A stretch of DNA of 54,739 bases from an archaeon GW2011_AR15 (GCA_000830295.1 CP010425.1:1102952-1157690); one strand, 5' to 3'. Shown: positions 23,622 through 32,326, counted from the stretch's first letter. The notes: generated from the letters alone by a model not told the origin. Made by a program: numbers and translations.

Positions 23622-25769
23622 TTATTTAACCCCGTATTCCAGTTTCAGGATTTTTGAATACATCTTTGCAGCCCTTCCCGGGTGCCCTGCATTTGACAGG
23701 GAAATGAATCTTCTGTTTCTCTCGTCATTATAATTAATAAAAAGCGTCCTCTGCCTTCCCTCAATTAATCTCCCTTCCTTTCCGACAGACGCAAAAAGCT
23801 CCCTGCTGATATTGTTCCAGTTCCCGTTGCCCTTGTAATACATCTCACCGCCTCCATTGCCGCTGGCAACAAGAATTTTCTCATATTCTATGCTGCCTGA
23901 AGCTGTAAAATCAGCAAACCTCACGTAATCAAAAGGAAGCTGCCTGACAAGGTAATCCAGGAATTTCTCTTCCCTGTCTGTAGGTTCAATTTGATTTGGG
24001 ATGAAAAACAGGCCATTTATGTTCTCCGAGGATTCAAAGTTGAATATCCCCATGCTTCCCAGTTTTCTTGCATGCTGCGTGCCTGCCTTTATCACTGGAA
24101 TGCTGTATTCGCCAAGTTTTTTTGCTATGCCTGTGTTATCCTCCTGGCCCTCTGTGAAAATACAGCCGAATTCCTTCCTTACCCTGATAAGGTCATCAAG
24201 GGAGCATGACTTTGCTTCCTGGCTTTCAGCAAGGGGGATGAATTTTGATTCGTATGCAAGTGAGTTTGTATAGCTCCCTACCAGCCTGATGGCTTTTTGC
24301 CTTATGCGGTTCTTATAAAAATCAGGGCTGATTATTTTAACAGCCAGCCTGTTTCTGAAAGGGCCCATCGCACTTCCCTGCTTTACCCTCGAATCAATTG
24401 AGGTTACAAGCTCGAGTGCGGCAACTGCTATATCTGGTGACAGGGGCAGCACTGGCTTTTCTTTTGAGGCGTCAATGGCTTCAAAGAATTTTGTGTATAG
24501 CCTCTTTTCCATCTCAGGAATCTGCTGGAGGATTGTCTTGTACTGCTTTCCTTTCTCCCCCTCCCTTGCTATCCCTTCTCTTGTCAGGTCATGGTGAATC
24601 ATGGGAGAATCAATATAGATAGTGATATTGCTGCTTGGCAGGTCTTTTTCCTTGCCTTCCCACAGCAGAATCCCCTTGTTCCTTACTTCTATGGCAGTGT
24701 GCTCTTTTGTTTCTTTTCCTATGACCATTGATATTTTTGTGCCGTTGAATTCCTTGTCCAGCCTTATGCTGTCAAGCGCATCCAGCAGTTTCGCCCTGTA
24801 TGAACCGTCTACTTTATCCTTATGCGCGAGTATCATTTTAGGGTTAAAGAAAGCCTGCGATCTCCAGCCGTATCTGGAAAGAGACCTGAATCCTTCAGGA
24901 ACCACCCCCCTGAATTCAGGGGATACAAGTTTTGCAATTATCCTGTCAAGCTCTGATTCATGGCTCGCTGCGATGTTCAGCCTTACAAATTCCGGCTTCG
25001 GCCCACTCACAATTTTATAGCTCCTGTATCCCTGGCCGTCATCTGCAAATCCCTTGTCATCATTGTTTATATCAAGGAATTCCCAGCCTTCGCCTTCCTC
25101 TTTCCGGGGGTCAAACGGGATTACTCCAAAATATAATGGGGCCTCAATTTTGCTCGTCCACCTCTGGATTACGCCCAGGACACTCTCAACAAACTTATCT
25201 TCCCTGTCGCTTGGTATCGGGTTAAACATCTGCATTATGGAAGTGCCGAAATTCTCAGGAATTACCCCCTTTGTGCCCTCTGACGACCAGAAATCCTCTT
25301 TTGTGAATATGTACTGCTCTATTCTCGGAAAATTTTTCTGGGGATTGTTGTCTGTGAATACAAGCCTGTATACAGGTGTTTCTCCCTTTGGGATACCCAT
25401 CTCTGTCCAGTCCTTTTTCTCCCCGAACTTGGGCGTGGTGTTTACAATAGTGTATTTCCAGTCAAGGCCGAGCTTGCACATTGTTCCTATGCCGTACTTC
25501 CCGGTCTGTGTAAAGTCCTTGTCTTTTGTGCTTGAGAACAGGACAAGATAATTTTCTTTCAGCACACTGTAGTCCATGCCTATCCCGTTATCATTATACA
25601 TAACAAAAGGGTATACTATATTTTCAGACCGTATGCTTGTGAACCCGACAATTATCTCAAGCCTGCTTGATTTCGCATCCTGCATATTCTGTATCTCCTC
25701 CCTTGGGGCAAGCTCAGGCGGAACGTGCTTGATTATTTTCTGGTATTCTGCAAGGAGTTTCGTGTCCAT
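23622..25769 (-). CDS. GHKL-superfamily ATPase (Hsp90/MutL/MORC-like), 715 aa
   Basis: All four Bergerat-fold motifs are intact. N-box EEIQNMQDA has Glu25 and Asn28 as candidate catalytic base and Mg2+ ligand. G1 is YNDNGIGMDY (Asp60, Gly62, Gly64), G2 is GKYGIGTMC (90-97), and G3 is ENFGTSIMQ (Gly175, Thr176). A beta-rich domain from about residue 190 could be the ribosomal-S5-like transducer common to Hsp90, MutL and MORC. The C-terminal 250 residues are unassigned. It is not standard HtpG, MutL, TopoVI-B or a histidine kinase. An ATP-driven dimer clamp is the likely mechanism. It starts 1 bp after the 319-aa gene and ends 2 bp before the 886-aa gene. Confidence 0.82.
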   Translation of the reverse strand: MDTKLLAEYQKIIKHVPPELAPREEIQNMQDAKSSRLEIIVGFTSIRSENIVYPFVMYNDNGIGMDYSVLKENYLVLFSSTKDKDFTQTGKYGIGTMCKLGLDWKYTIVNTTPKFGEKKDWTEMGIPKGETPVYRLVFTDNNPQKNFPRIEQYIFTKEDFWSSEGTKGVIPENFGTSIMQMFNPIPSDREDKFVESVLGVIQRWTSKIEAPLYFGVIPFDPRKEEGEGWEFLDINNDDKGFADDGQGYRSYKIVSGPKPEFVRLNIAASHESELDRIIAKLVSPEFRGVVPEGFRSLSRYGWRSQAFFNPKMILAHKDKVDGSYRAKLLDALDSIRLDKEFNGTKISMVIGKETKEHTAIEVRNKGILLWEGKEKDLPSSNITIYIDSPMIHHDLTREGIAREGEKGKQYKTILQQIPEMEKRLYTKFFEAIDASKEKPVLPLSPDIAVAALELVTSIDSRVKQGSAMGPFRNRLAVKIISPDFYKNRIRQKAIRLVGSYTNSLAYESKFIPLAESQEAKSCSLDDLIRVRKEFGCIFTEGQEDNTGIAKKLGEYSIPVIKAGTQHARKLGSMGIFNFESSENINGLFFIPNQIEPTDREEKFLDYLVRQLPFDYVRFADFTASGSIEYEKILVASGNGGGEMYYKGNGNWNNISRELFASVGKEGRLIEGRQRTLFINYNDERNRRFISLSNAGHPGRAAKMYSKILKLEYGVK

Positions 25770-25770
25770 T

Positions 25771-26730
25771 TTACCTCCTGCCCGGGTAGTATATCTGCGG
25801 AGACCTGTCTATTCCGCTGTCTGCCAGCATTTCTGCAAGCTTGTCTGCAATTGCTTTCTCATGCACTGCATATATTGCCCCAAAATTGTAGCCTATGCTG
25901 TCCGGAAGTTTTGCCAGAATCTCTTCTTTAACAGGAGGAAGCATCATTGAGTTGAAATCAGGCACTGCAGTTTTCCTCTGTTTTATGTCTTCCCCTATTT
26001 CCTGGTAAGGAAAAACTGCAACCATGGCGTCATTCTCCCCTATAAAATCAGCAATCCAGTCGGGGTTTGCAGTCTGGGAAAAGTAAAAATATCCAAGGTT
26101 GCCAAAAGATATATTCCTGATCCTTATGTCCCCTGCCATCTCTCTAATGTGGGGCCTGTGTCCGTAGCTGTCAAGGGCGTTATAGAAACTAAATCCATCC
26201 AGGGCCATGTTAGTCTTAAGGAATCCGCTGAATTCTGGCGTGGGCTCTACGGTTTTTTTCTTTTTGTTTACTTTGAAGAACCTGTCCAGCCTGCCCTGCC
26301 TGTGTTCTATATCAGCTTTGATGTGCGAAAATGTCGCGTATGGCGTCATAATCTCAGCATCCAGAAGGTATGTTGCATAGCCTTCTGCATCAGGGTTTAT
26401 TTTCCATCTCCACTGGGAATTGAAGTACCCCTTTATTTTACTATCACCAAGTATGTCCGGGCTGCCCTTGGCATTCCTGAAATATTCTGCATAGTATATC
26501 ACCTGCGGCATGCCTGTTGCAGCCATTATTGAGAGCCCGTTATCTGTATCAAGAGCATATCTGGCAACACTGCTTTTTGTGTTGCTGAATATATATTCAA
26601 ATCTCTCTATTGCGTCATCCCTTTCAGGAAAATAGCTGTCGAGCGTCACTCCGGCCAGTATGCTGAGAAGCTGAGACTTGTATCTCTCAAATTCTTCATC
26701 TGCTATTATTTTTGTTATCAGCTCTGCCAT
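25771..26730 (-). CDS. Uncharacterised operon protein, 319 aa
   Basis: Unrecognised. It is a soluble mixed alpha/beta protein rich in aromatic residues. Segments that may be structural landmarks are DTDNGLSIMAATG near residue 62, NSQWRWKINPDAEGYATYLLDAEI near residue 104, FSFYNALDSYGHRPHIREM near 180, and FGAIYAVHEKAIADKLAEML near the end. The C-terminus is SPQIYYPGRR. There is no signal peptide, membrane span, cysteine motif or nucleotide loop. It is the second gene of the operon, 33 bp after the 435-aa gene and 1 bp before the GHKL ATPase, so it probably acts in the same complex. Confidence 0.65.
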   Translation of the reverse strand: MAELITKIIADEEFERYKSQLLSILAGVTLDSYFPERDDAIERFEYIFSNTKSSVARYALDTDNGLSIMAATGMPQVIYYAEYFRNAKGSPDILGDSKIKGYFNSQWRWKINPDAEGYATYLLDAEIMTPYATFSHIKADIEHRQGRLDRFFKVNKKKKTVEPTPEFSGFLKTNMALDGFSFYNALDSYGHRPHIREMAGDIRIRNISFGNLGYFYFSQTANPDWIADFIGENDAMVAVFPYQEIGEDIKQRKTAVPDFNSMMLPPVKEEILAKLPDSIGYNFGAIYAVHEKAIADKLAEMLADSGIDRSPQIYYPGRR

Positions 26731-26763
26731 CGCTTTCCCGTTAAAAAGTATAAAAAAGAAAAT

Positions 26764-28071
26764 TTATCCCTTCAGCTGCTTCCTGTTGCCTGGGCCTATC
26801 TTATATTGGCTTCTTGGCATCCTGTCCGGGACTATGTGAAGGGGATCCTCTCCAAGCATGAGAGTGGCGCCGCTTTCCAGCCTGAGGAATATCTGCCTGT
26901 TATCATCTACAAGCTGCCTTAGCTCAATCATTGAAGAGCGCAGTGTGGCATAGAGTGTTTCTTCCCTTTCAATATAGTTGTAGTTGCCCTGCTGTATTCC
27001 CTTCAGTATATCAGCTGACGCTGAGCCAAGTATCTGGGCAGGACCTGTCTGGAGCAGATCAATCGCGCTGTTTGTCCTTACTTTCCTTGATTCCTCAAGC
27101 GTTTTTTCATAGAAGTGATGCATTGCAGAATAGGCTTTCATAAGCCCTTCCCTGGCATTGAAAAGCTGCCTGAATACCATTTTTGCAGATGCAGCCTGGC
27201 TCTCTCCTGTAACAAGCTCCCTCAGCACTTCATAATGCTCTTTTGTCTTTCCTCCTTTCTGGAAGACCTCATGTGCATTGCTTATCCCAAGCTGGCTGAA
27301 TGCCTCTGCTCTTGCATTGCTCAATATCTCATATTTTTCTGAGGCGAGATCCACATTCTTTTCTGCTGTTGAAAGCACTGCAGCAAGATATGCCTGCTGG
27401 TCAACTATGAAATCCTGGAGTTTCCTGATAACTGTTTCCTGGTTGCCCATCTCATTAATATATCCAAGGTCTGTGTCCAGAAGCTCATAGGAAATTTCTG
27501 TTAATGTTTTGCCGCCTTTGAATAGTGGCTTAGGATCAAAAAGGCTTGCCAGCCCCTTTTCTTTTACATTGTCTACATATTTCTCAAGCCCGCGCTTTGA
27601 AGGAAGGCTGTCTCTGGCTTTGTCAACGAGTGCCATCGGATTTATCTTCTTTTTAACGGCACTGACTCCCTCATCAATGCTTTCTCCCACATATGGAAGC
27701 ATTGCAATCCTGGTCTGGGCATATGTGTACGGAGATTTCCTGTTGAATTCTTTCTGGAGTTTGTTTCTCTTTTTGGAAAGGTCTCTCATTGCATCTGTGG
27801 AATTTGAGACTGTCTTGACAATCTTCTCAAGATCAGGAATTGAGTCCACCCATGCTATAAGTATGTTTGCAGCGTCATCATCTGCCTTGCCTGTTGGTGT
27901 AACCACAACCTGCTCATGCCTCAGCCGGTATCCTCCTATCTCAAAATCCCCGTTTCCTTCGAATTTGGGAAAAAGCTCATACTCAATGCCCTTTGCTTCT
28001 TCCATAGCAGAAGCTATCTTCTGGAATATCTCATCAAAATTGTATGTTTTGCCATCAATTACAGTTGTCAT
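26764..28071 (-). CDS. Long helical protein heading the GHKL operon, 435 aa
   Basis: Unrecognised. A small N-terminal beta-containing domain (residues 1-60, FEIGGYRLRHEQVVVTP) is followed by more than 300 residues of amphipathic helix with repeated Leu/Ala/Glu spacing (for example ILSNARAEAFSQLGISNA, LRELVTGESQAASAKMVF). This suggests coiled-coil or helical-bundle oligomers. The C-terminus turns basic (RMPRSQYKIGPGNRKQLKG). A strong ribosome-binding site (GAGGGGGAG, 28077-28086) lies five bases before the ATG, stronger than elsewhere in the window, so this operon may be well translated. A scaffold role is inferred only from composition. Confidence 0.65.
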   Translation of the reverse strand: MTTVIDGKTYNFDEIFQKIASAMEEAKGIEYELFPKFEGNGDFEIGGYRLRHEQVVVTPTGKADDDAANILIAWVDSIPDLEKIVKTVSNSTDAMRDLSKKRNKLQKEFNRKSPYTYAQTRIAMLPYVGESIDEGVSAVKKKINPMALVDKARDSLPSKRGLEKYVDNVKEKGLASLFDPKPLFKGGKTLTEISYELLDTDLGYINEMGNQETVIRKLQDFIVDQQAYLAAVLSTAEKNVDLASEKYEILSNARAEAFSQLGISNAHEVFQKGGKTKEHYEVLRELVTGESQAASAKMVFRQLFNAREGLMKAYSAMHHFYEKTLEESRKVRTNSAIDLLQTGPAQILGSASADILKGIQQGNYNYIEREETLYATLRSSMIELRQLVDDNRQIFLRLESGATLMLGEDPLHIVPDRMPRSQYKIGPGNRKQLKG

Positions 28072-28130
28072 TAAAGTCTCCCCCTCACATTATTTTTATT
28101 AGCCTAATTATATGACGGGAGAATCTCAGG

Positions 28131-28140
28131 CTATATTTAA
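28131..28140 (-). promoter_or_regulatory. TATA box of the five-gene GHKL operon
   Basis: TTAAATATAG on the minus strand gives a predicted start near 28107 and a leader of about 36 nt containing the strong GAGGGGGAG ribosome-binding site. TCACT-CTAT-AGTGA (28158-28171) just upstream is a possible regulator site. Confidence 0.45.
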
Positions 28141-28202
28141 AGCTATGGTGGTATTATTCACTCTATAGTGATGTCTTTTTGCAGTTAGAGATAACTAGAA
28201 AT

Positions 28203-28210
28203 TTTATAAA
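28203..28210 (+). promoter_or_regulatory. TATA box of nadK
   Basis: TTTATAAA, 17-24 bases before ATG 28227 and 23-30 before ATG 28233. Confidence 0.5.
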
Positions 28211-28226
28211 GTAATTGTTTATTCTG

Positions 28227-28997
28227 ATGCCTATGAATATACTTGTAGTCCGGCCAAGAGGATTTTACCTGGAAACTCTTGCAAGGCTGAAAAAGGTTCT
28301 TGGCGGCAATAAATATAATATTGTGGACAGGGAGGATCTTCTGGGATCCCATTACAACAATATTGAGCTTGTTATTGTAGTGGGCGGGGATGGGACTTTC
28401 CTGAGGGCAGGCCATTTCAATGACAAGATACCCATGTTCGGCATCAACCCTGCCCCAGGCGAGAAAGAAGGGTTTTTCATGCAGGCTGACAAAAATGATT
28501 TTGAGGAAAAAATAAAAAAAGTCCTTGGCGGAAAATACAGGCTGTCAAAGCTCCAGAGGCTGAGTGTTTTAATAAACGGGAAAGAGATAGAAGAGTTAGC
28601 ACTTAATGAAGTCTACATCGGGGATGCAAAGCCCTATACCATGTTCAATTATTTTATGAAAGTCGGAAAAGATACAGAATACCATAGGAGCTCCGGGGTA
28701 TTGATAGGCACTGCCTCAGGAAGCCATGCCTGGTTAAAATCTGCAGAAGGGAAAGTCATGAAAAAAGAGGAAAGGGGGATGCAGTATGCCTCAAGGGAAT
28801 TGTATAAGGGCAGGCTGACTCCCGGCTACAGGCTAAAGAGCGGGATTCTTGCTGAAGGGGAAAAAATAGAAATAATCCCTGATATGCCTGCAATTGTTGT
28901 GGCTGACTCCGTGGGCAGAGAATACGCTGTAAAGAGAAAAGACAGGATTATAGTGACGACCTCAAAACATGATCTTAATCTTATAGAATTACTTTAA
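28227..28997 (+). CDS. nadK: NAD kinase
   Basis: 256 aa from ATG 28227; ATG 28233 is equally possible given the TATA box. The signature GGDGTFLRAGHF sits near residue 54, the second NAD-kinase motif is ALNEVYIGDAKPYTM, and the third is SSGVLIGTASGSHAW, where the usual GST-A-Y reads GSHAW. The enzyme phosphorylates NAD+ to NADP+ and so feeds reductive biosynthesis, including the ProA and ProC steps encoded nearby. It converges with the aminotransferase gene (9-bp overlap). Length is on the short side but typical for archaea. Confidence 0.9.
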   Translation: MPMNILVVRPRGFYLETLARLKKVLGGNKYNIVDREDLLGSHYNNIELVIVVGGDGTFLRAGHFNDKIPMFGINPAPGEKEGFFMQADKNDFEEKIKKVLGGKYRLSKLQRLSVLINGKEIEELALNEVYIGDAKPYTMFNYFMKVGKDTEYHRSSGVLIGTASGSHAWLKSAEGKVMKKEERGMQYASRELYKGRLTPGYRLKSGILAEGEKIEIIPDMPAIVVADSVGREYAVKRKDRIIVTTSKHDLNLIELL

Positions 28998-30251
28998 GTT
29001 CTTCAGTGTTGGTGCAATTGTATTTTCAACAGCCAAATCTATGAGTTCTTTTGTCATTGCTCCGGGAGGAGGCGCTATTCTTGTGTATGCAACATCCTTT
29101 TCTTTATCATAATGGCCATGCTTCATGAAAATTCTCGGCTCTCTTTTTCCCAGGAGCATCTCCTGGCAGACGTGCTCTGCTGTTTTTACTCCTTTCAGCT
29201 CAACCCTTATCAGCAGGCCCCTGTTCTCAACAGCAATGCCGGGGATCTCCTTTCTCAGTTTCTGCACAAAATAATCCCCAAGCTCCCTTGATTTTTTCGG
29301 GATATCCTCCTCTTCAATATATTTCAGCGCTGCAACTGCTGCTGCGCATGCAATGGGATAGCCTCCATAGGTGCTACCGTCGCTTCCCGGCGTATACACT
29401 TTCATGAATTCTTCTGTGCCCACAACAGCTGAAACAGGGATGATCCCGCCTCCCAATGCTTTCCCGAGAGTTACAAAATCAGGCCTTGCCTCTTCCCCGT
29501 ATTCCTGCCATGCCATAATATAGCCGCATCTTCCGAGCCCGGTCTGTATCTCATCCAGCCCTAAAAACAAATTATGCACATCACAAAGTTTCTTCACTCC
29601 AACCAGGAATTCTTTTTTCGAAAATATCGGGCCGCCTTCCCCTTTATGTGTTTCTAAAAACATGCCGACTGTGTTTTTGTTTATCGCCTTTCCTATTGCC
29701 TCAAGGGTGTTGTCAACCACAACTATCCCCTGCGCCCTGGGAAGCCTCCTGAAAGACTGGTCAGAATCAAACAATGCGTTTGATGCGAATATCCATGTCC
29801 TGCCGTGGAAATAGTCCTTTGTGAGTATGACTTCCGGGTTTTTTATTCCCCTTTCATGGCCGTGCATCAATAATCCGCTTATTGCAGAATCTGCTGCTGA
29901 GCCTCCGTCGCTTTTTGGAAGCACCCGGTCATAGCCTGTCAGCCTTGTGACAGCCCTGACCATCTCAGCGAATCTTGCGCTGTACAATGCCCTGCTCACT
30001 AAGTCAGAGCCGTGCCTCATCTCATCTTCCACTGCTTTTATTATTCCAGGATGCCTGTGGCTCAAAATTGCTGAATATGCTGACAGGAAGTCCAATGCTT
30101 TATTTCCCTCAGGATCAATAAGCCACGGGCCTTCTGCTTTTTCAACAACAAACGGATAAGGAGAATAATTGGTTGCACTGTACTTGTCTATTTCAGCTAT
30201 TATTCTTGCGCTCTTCTCTCCCAAAGGACTGAACTTTTTATCCTCACCCAT
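28989..30251 (-). CDS. Class III aminotransferase, ornithine-aminotransferase-like
   Basis: 420 aa. Fold-type I PLP enzyme: DGGSAADSAISG for the phosphate loop, GLDEIQTGLGRCG for the pyridine-N Asp, and TLGKALGGG with the Schiff-base lysine. The N-terminus (SATNYSPYPFVVEKAEGPWLID, then FLSAYSAILSHRHP) resembles ornithine 5-aminotransferases, which make glutamate-5-semialdehyde. That product would cyclise to P5C, the substrate of ProC in this neighbourhood. Other omega-aminotransferases (4-aminobutyrate, LysN) are possible; I cannot fix the substrate by eye. It is monocistronic and convergent with nadK. Confidence 0.82.
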   Translation of the reverse strand: MGEDKKFSPLGEKSARIIAEIDKYSATNYSPYPFVVEKAEGPWLIDPEGNKALDFLSAYSAILSHRHPGIIKAVEDEMRHGSDLVSRALYSARFAEMVRAVTRLTGYDRVLPKSDGGSAADSAISGLLMHGHERGIKNPEVILTKDYFHGRTWIFASNALFDSDQSFRRLPRAQGIVVVDNTLEAIGKAINKNTVGMFLETHKGEGGPIFSKKEFLVGVKKLCDVHNLFLGLDEIQTGLGRCGYIMAWQEYGEEARPDFVTLGKALGGGIIPVSAVVGTEEFMKVYTPGSDGSTYGGYPIACAAAVAALKYIEEEDIPKKSRELGDYFVQKLRKEIPGIAVENRGLLIRVELKGVKTAEHVCQEMLLGKREPRIFMKHGHYDKEKDVAYTRIAPPPGAMTKELIDLAVENTIAPTLKNLK

Positions 30252-30350
30252 AAAGCTGGATTAAAATGCTACTGGTATATAAAGTTTACATAAACGGAAC
30301 TTTTATTTAAGAAAAATTTAATAACAGGCGAAGTTTTTAAAATTCAAATC

Positions 30351-30424
30351 GGGGTTATGGTGTAGCTTGGCTATCATCCGTCGCTTGGGACGACGAGACC
30401 CAGGTTCAAATCCTGGTAACCCCA
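30351..30424 (+). tRNA. tRNA-Pro(TGG)
   Basis: 74 nt without CCA. Acceptor GGGGTTA/TAACCCC with A at 30424; anticodon stem CGTCG/CGACG around CTTGGGA (anticodon TGG); T-arm CCAGG-TTCAAAT-CCTGG. There is no intron. An AT-rich element (AAAAATTTAATAA, about 30312-30324) lies about 28 bases upstream as a possible TATA box. The 16-base 3' end recurs at 30511-30526. Confidence 0.95.
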
Positions 30425-30526
30425 TTTAACCTTACGGTTAATACCAAATATGGGCTATTCAGCGAAGCTGAATAGGGCACGGGATGATAAGGGTGAAACC
30501 CTTATGTGGTAATCCTGGTAACCCCA
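30409..30526. repeat. Triple-hairpin unit between direct repeats of the tRNA-Pro(TGG) 3' end
   Basis: AATCCTGGTAACCCCA occurs at 30409-30424 and 30511-30526 (perfect, offset 102 bp). The 86-bp insert holds three perfect hairpins in series: TTAACC/GGTTAA with TTAC loop (30426-30441), a 9-bp stem CTATTCAGC/GCTGAATAG with GAA loop (30455-30475), and ATAAGGGT/ACCCTTAT with GAA loop (30487-30505). The last hairpin is almost identical to 3856-3874. Confidence 0.78.
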
Positions 30527-30608
30527 CCATTTATTAAACTCCCTGCTAAGGGTTGACCCTAGGGAGACTTCTGTGCACTTAGTCACTATATAGTAACAAG
30601 AATTTAGA

Positions 30609-30693
30609 AATATTTATATATCTCTAGCCCAATTAATCTAAGGATATCAGTAAGGGGACCACAGAGTAATTCTGTGTTCTTGTGGAGGGTTAA
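30609..30693 (+). promoter_or_regulatory. Promoter and structured leader of the FAD oxidoreductase gene
   Basis: TATTTATATA at 30611-30620 is a good TATA box. The leader of about 55 nt contains CACAGA/TCTGTG, a 6-bp hairpin, and CCACA can alternatively pair with TGTGG overlapping the GGAGGG ribosome-binding site. These are two mutually exclusive structures, so translation could be switched. Before it, 30527-30608 holds only a small CCCT/AGGG-type stem and no gene. Confidence 0.4.
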
Positions 30694-32277
30694 ATGACAA
30701 ACATTGATCTGGTAGGGCAACCTATAGGCCATTTGCTGGACAGGGATGCCAGACTTGAGACATATAAAAAAATAGACAATTTCTTGGCACTGCCTGATGG
30801 CTTTGACAAATCCAGTGTGCTGGACATGATGGCATACATGAAAAACAGCCTGCCTGATAATCTTGAAGAAGTGCTGAAGGAAACAAAAGGCATGAGGATA
30901 GACACTATCGGCGGCGGCATTTCAGGAGTCATGACTGCCTACATGGCAGGAGAATTATCAAGGCTATATAATCTAAACTGGGAAATTCATGTCTGGGACA
31001 AAAATTCAGGGGCAGGGCTTGGGTCAACAATGGAGAGTGCTGCAAGGATAAGGACCTCCTTATACAGCAGGGAAGAAGTGAGAGGCTCAGCAGGCGCTTC
31101 AATGTTCTATGACAATCTTGCTGATATCCTGGCAAGAGGGGCAAGAGAATCAGGAGTTGAGTGGGTGCATGATGTCCATACAGGAATTGAGAGAGCCAGC
31201 TACCTGTGGCTTTTCGAGTCAAGGCACAAATGGGTGGATGGTAAAAAAGTAGAGAATGGCGTGCTGGACGGAATAATAGAAAACCACAAAGTCCTGGCAG
31301 AGCTCGGCATACCTACATATGTTCTTACACCGGGCCAGGTGGAGATGCTGATGCCTGACCTCCAGATAAACAAGGAAAGTTTTGAGTTTGCCTACATGGG
31401 GCCTACAGACGGCCACATAGAGCCGACAAATGTAGTGAATGCCCTGGAAAGATATGGGAAAGATGTCCTTGGGGTGAAGTTCCACTATGACCAGAGTGTT
31501 GAAGAGATAATAATCAATCCAGGGGAAAGGATAAGGTTCAGGACAAAATACACTGACCCAAGCGCACCAGAGGAAATGCAGGAGCATGAGACAGACAGGC
31601 TTAGCCTGACAACAGGCTCATTCACAGAATGGCTTAACGGGAGGGTAAAGCTGGACGGAAAAACTGTCGGGAAGCTTGACCTCAGCATCAGGCCTGTTGC
31701 AAGGCAGCTTACGCACATAGGGGGATATGATGAAAACGAGCTGAGACAGTTTGAGCCTTTCATTGTCTACATGACTTCAAATGAGCCCGGCAACAGCAAG
31801 CAGACAGGCGTCTACCTTTCAAGGGAATCAAGAGGAAGCAGCAGGATAATAGTGGGATGTGCGGGTGACAATGACCCCAGATTCGACCTTGAAAAGATGA
31901 TGGCCGGAAAAGACCTGAAATTCAACGGCACAAGCCCAAATCTTGATTACTTTATGGGCCTGATGATTGACAGCACAGGGATTATGGATGTCTTTCCTAT
32001 TATCCTGGAAAAAATGAAAATAATAAAGCATACAGGCGCAACCTACGGCTACACAAAGGACGGCAGCTACCTTGCTGGCCCGCTTGACCAGCTGAATGCT
32101 GTCAACCCAAATGGACTGGTAACAATAGATGCAGGCCACAACGGCCACGGGATAATGATATCGCCTGATACTGCGCTTTCAAACGTCCTATCAATGGTCG
32201 GGCTGGCAAATACTCCTGAGACAAACCATTACCATCCTTCAAGGGACATGTCAATGGCAGGCACAACCAGCATCTAG
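30694..32277 (+). CDS. FAD-dependent amino-acid-oxidase-like oxidoreductase
   Basis: 527 aa. After about 70 residues without clear homology, a dinucleotide-binding GGGISGVMTAYMAGEL motif starts near residue 72, followed by the DAO-type HVWDKNSGAGLGSTMESAARI segment. The C-terminal FAD closure is ATYGYTKDGSYLAGPLDQ, then INAGHNGHG-like TIDAGHNGHGIMISP. This places it in the D-amino-acid/sarcosine/proline oxidase superfamily (DAO), but the substrate cannot be read. Neighbouring genes make proline, so a proline- or imino-acid-linked reaction is an attractive guess. A GGAGGG ribosome-binding site precedes the ATG. Confidence 0.8.
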   Translation: MTNIDLVGQPIGHLLDRDARLETYKKIDNFLALPDGFDKSSVLDMMAYMKNSLPDNLEEVLKETKGMRIDTIGGGISGVMTAYMAGELSRLYNLNWEIHVWDKNSGAGLGSTMESAARIRTSLYSREEVRGSAGASMFYDNLADILARGARESGVEWVHDVHTGIERASYLWLFESRHKWVDGKKVENGVLDGIIENHKVLAELGIPTYVLTPGQVEMLMPDLQINKESFEFAYMGPTDGHIEPTNVVNALERYGKDVLGVKFHYDQSVEEIIINPGERIRFRTKYTDPSAPEEMQEHETDRLSLTTGSFTEWLNGRVKLDGKTVGKLDLSIRPVARQLTHIGGYDENELRQFEPFIVYMTSNEPGNSKQTGVYLSRESRGSSRIIVGCAGDNDPRFDLEKMMAGKDLKFNGTSPNLDYFMGLMIDSTGIMDVFPIILEKMKIIKHTGATYGYTKDGSYLAGPLDQLNAVNPNGLVTIDAGHNGHGIMISPDTALSNVLSMVGLANTPETNHYHPSRDMSMAGTTSI

Positions 32278-32326
32278 GCATTGATTTTTATATAACTTTT
32301 ATTTTTCATTTTTCGGGTGGTTAAAA

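Noticed and set aside
23622-25769. HtpG/Hsp90 chaperone
   Set aside because: Only the ATP-binding motifs match; length, middle and C-terminal regions do not follow HtpG.
3531-30526. CRISPR array from the repeated 15-16 bp sequences
   Set aside because: Each repeat occurs only twice and is part of its own tRNA; no common repeat and no cas genes are present in the window.
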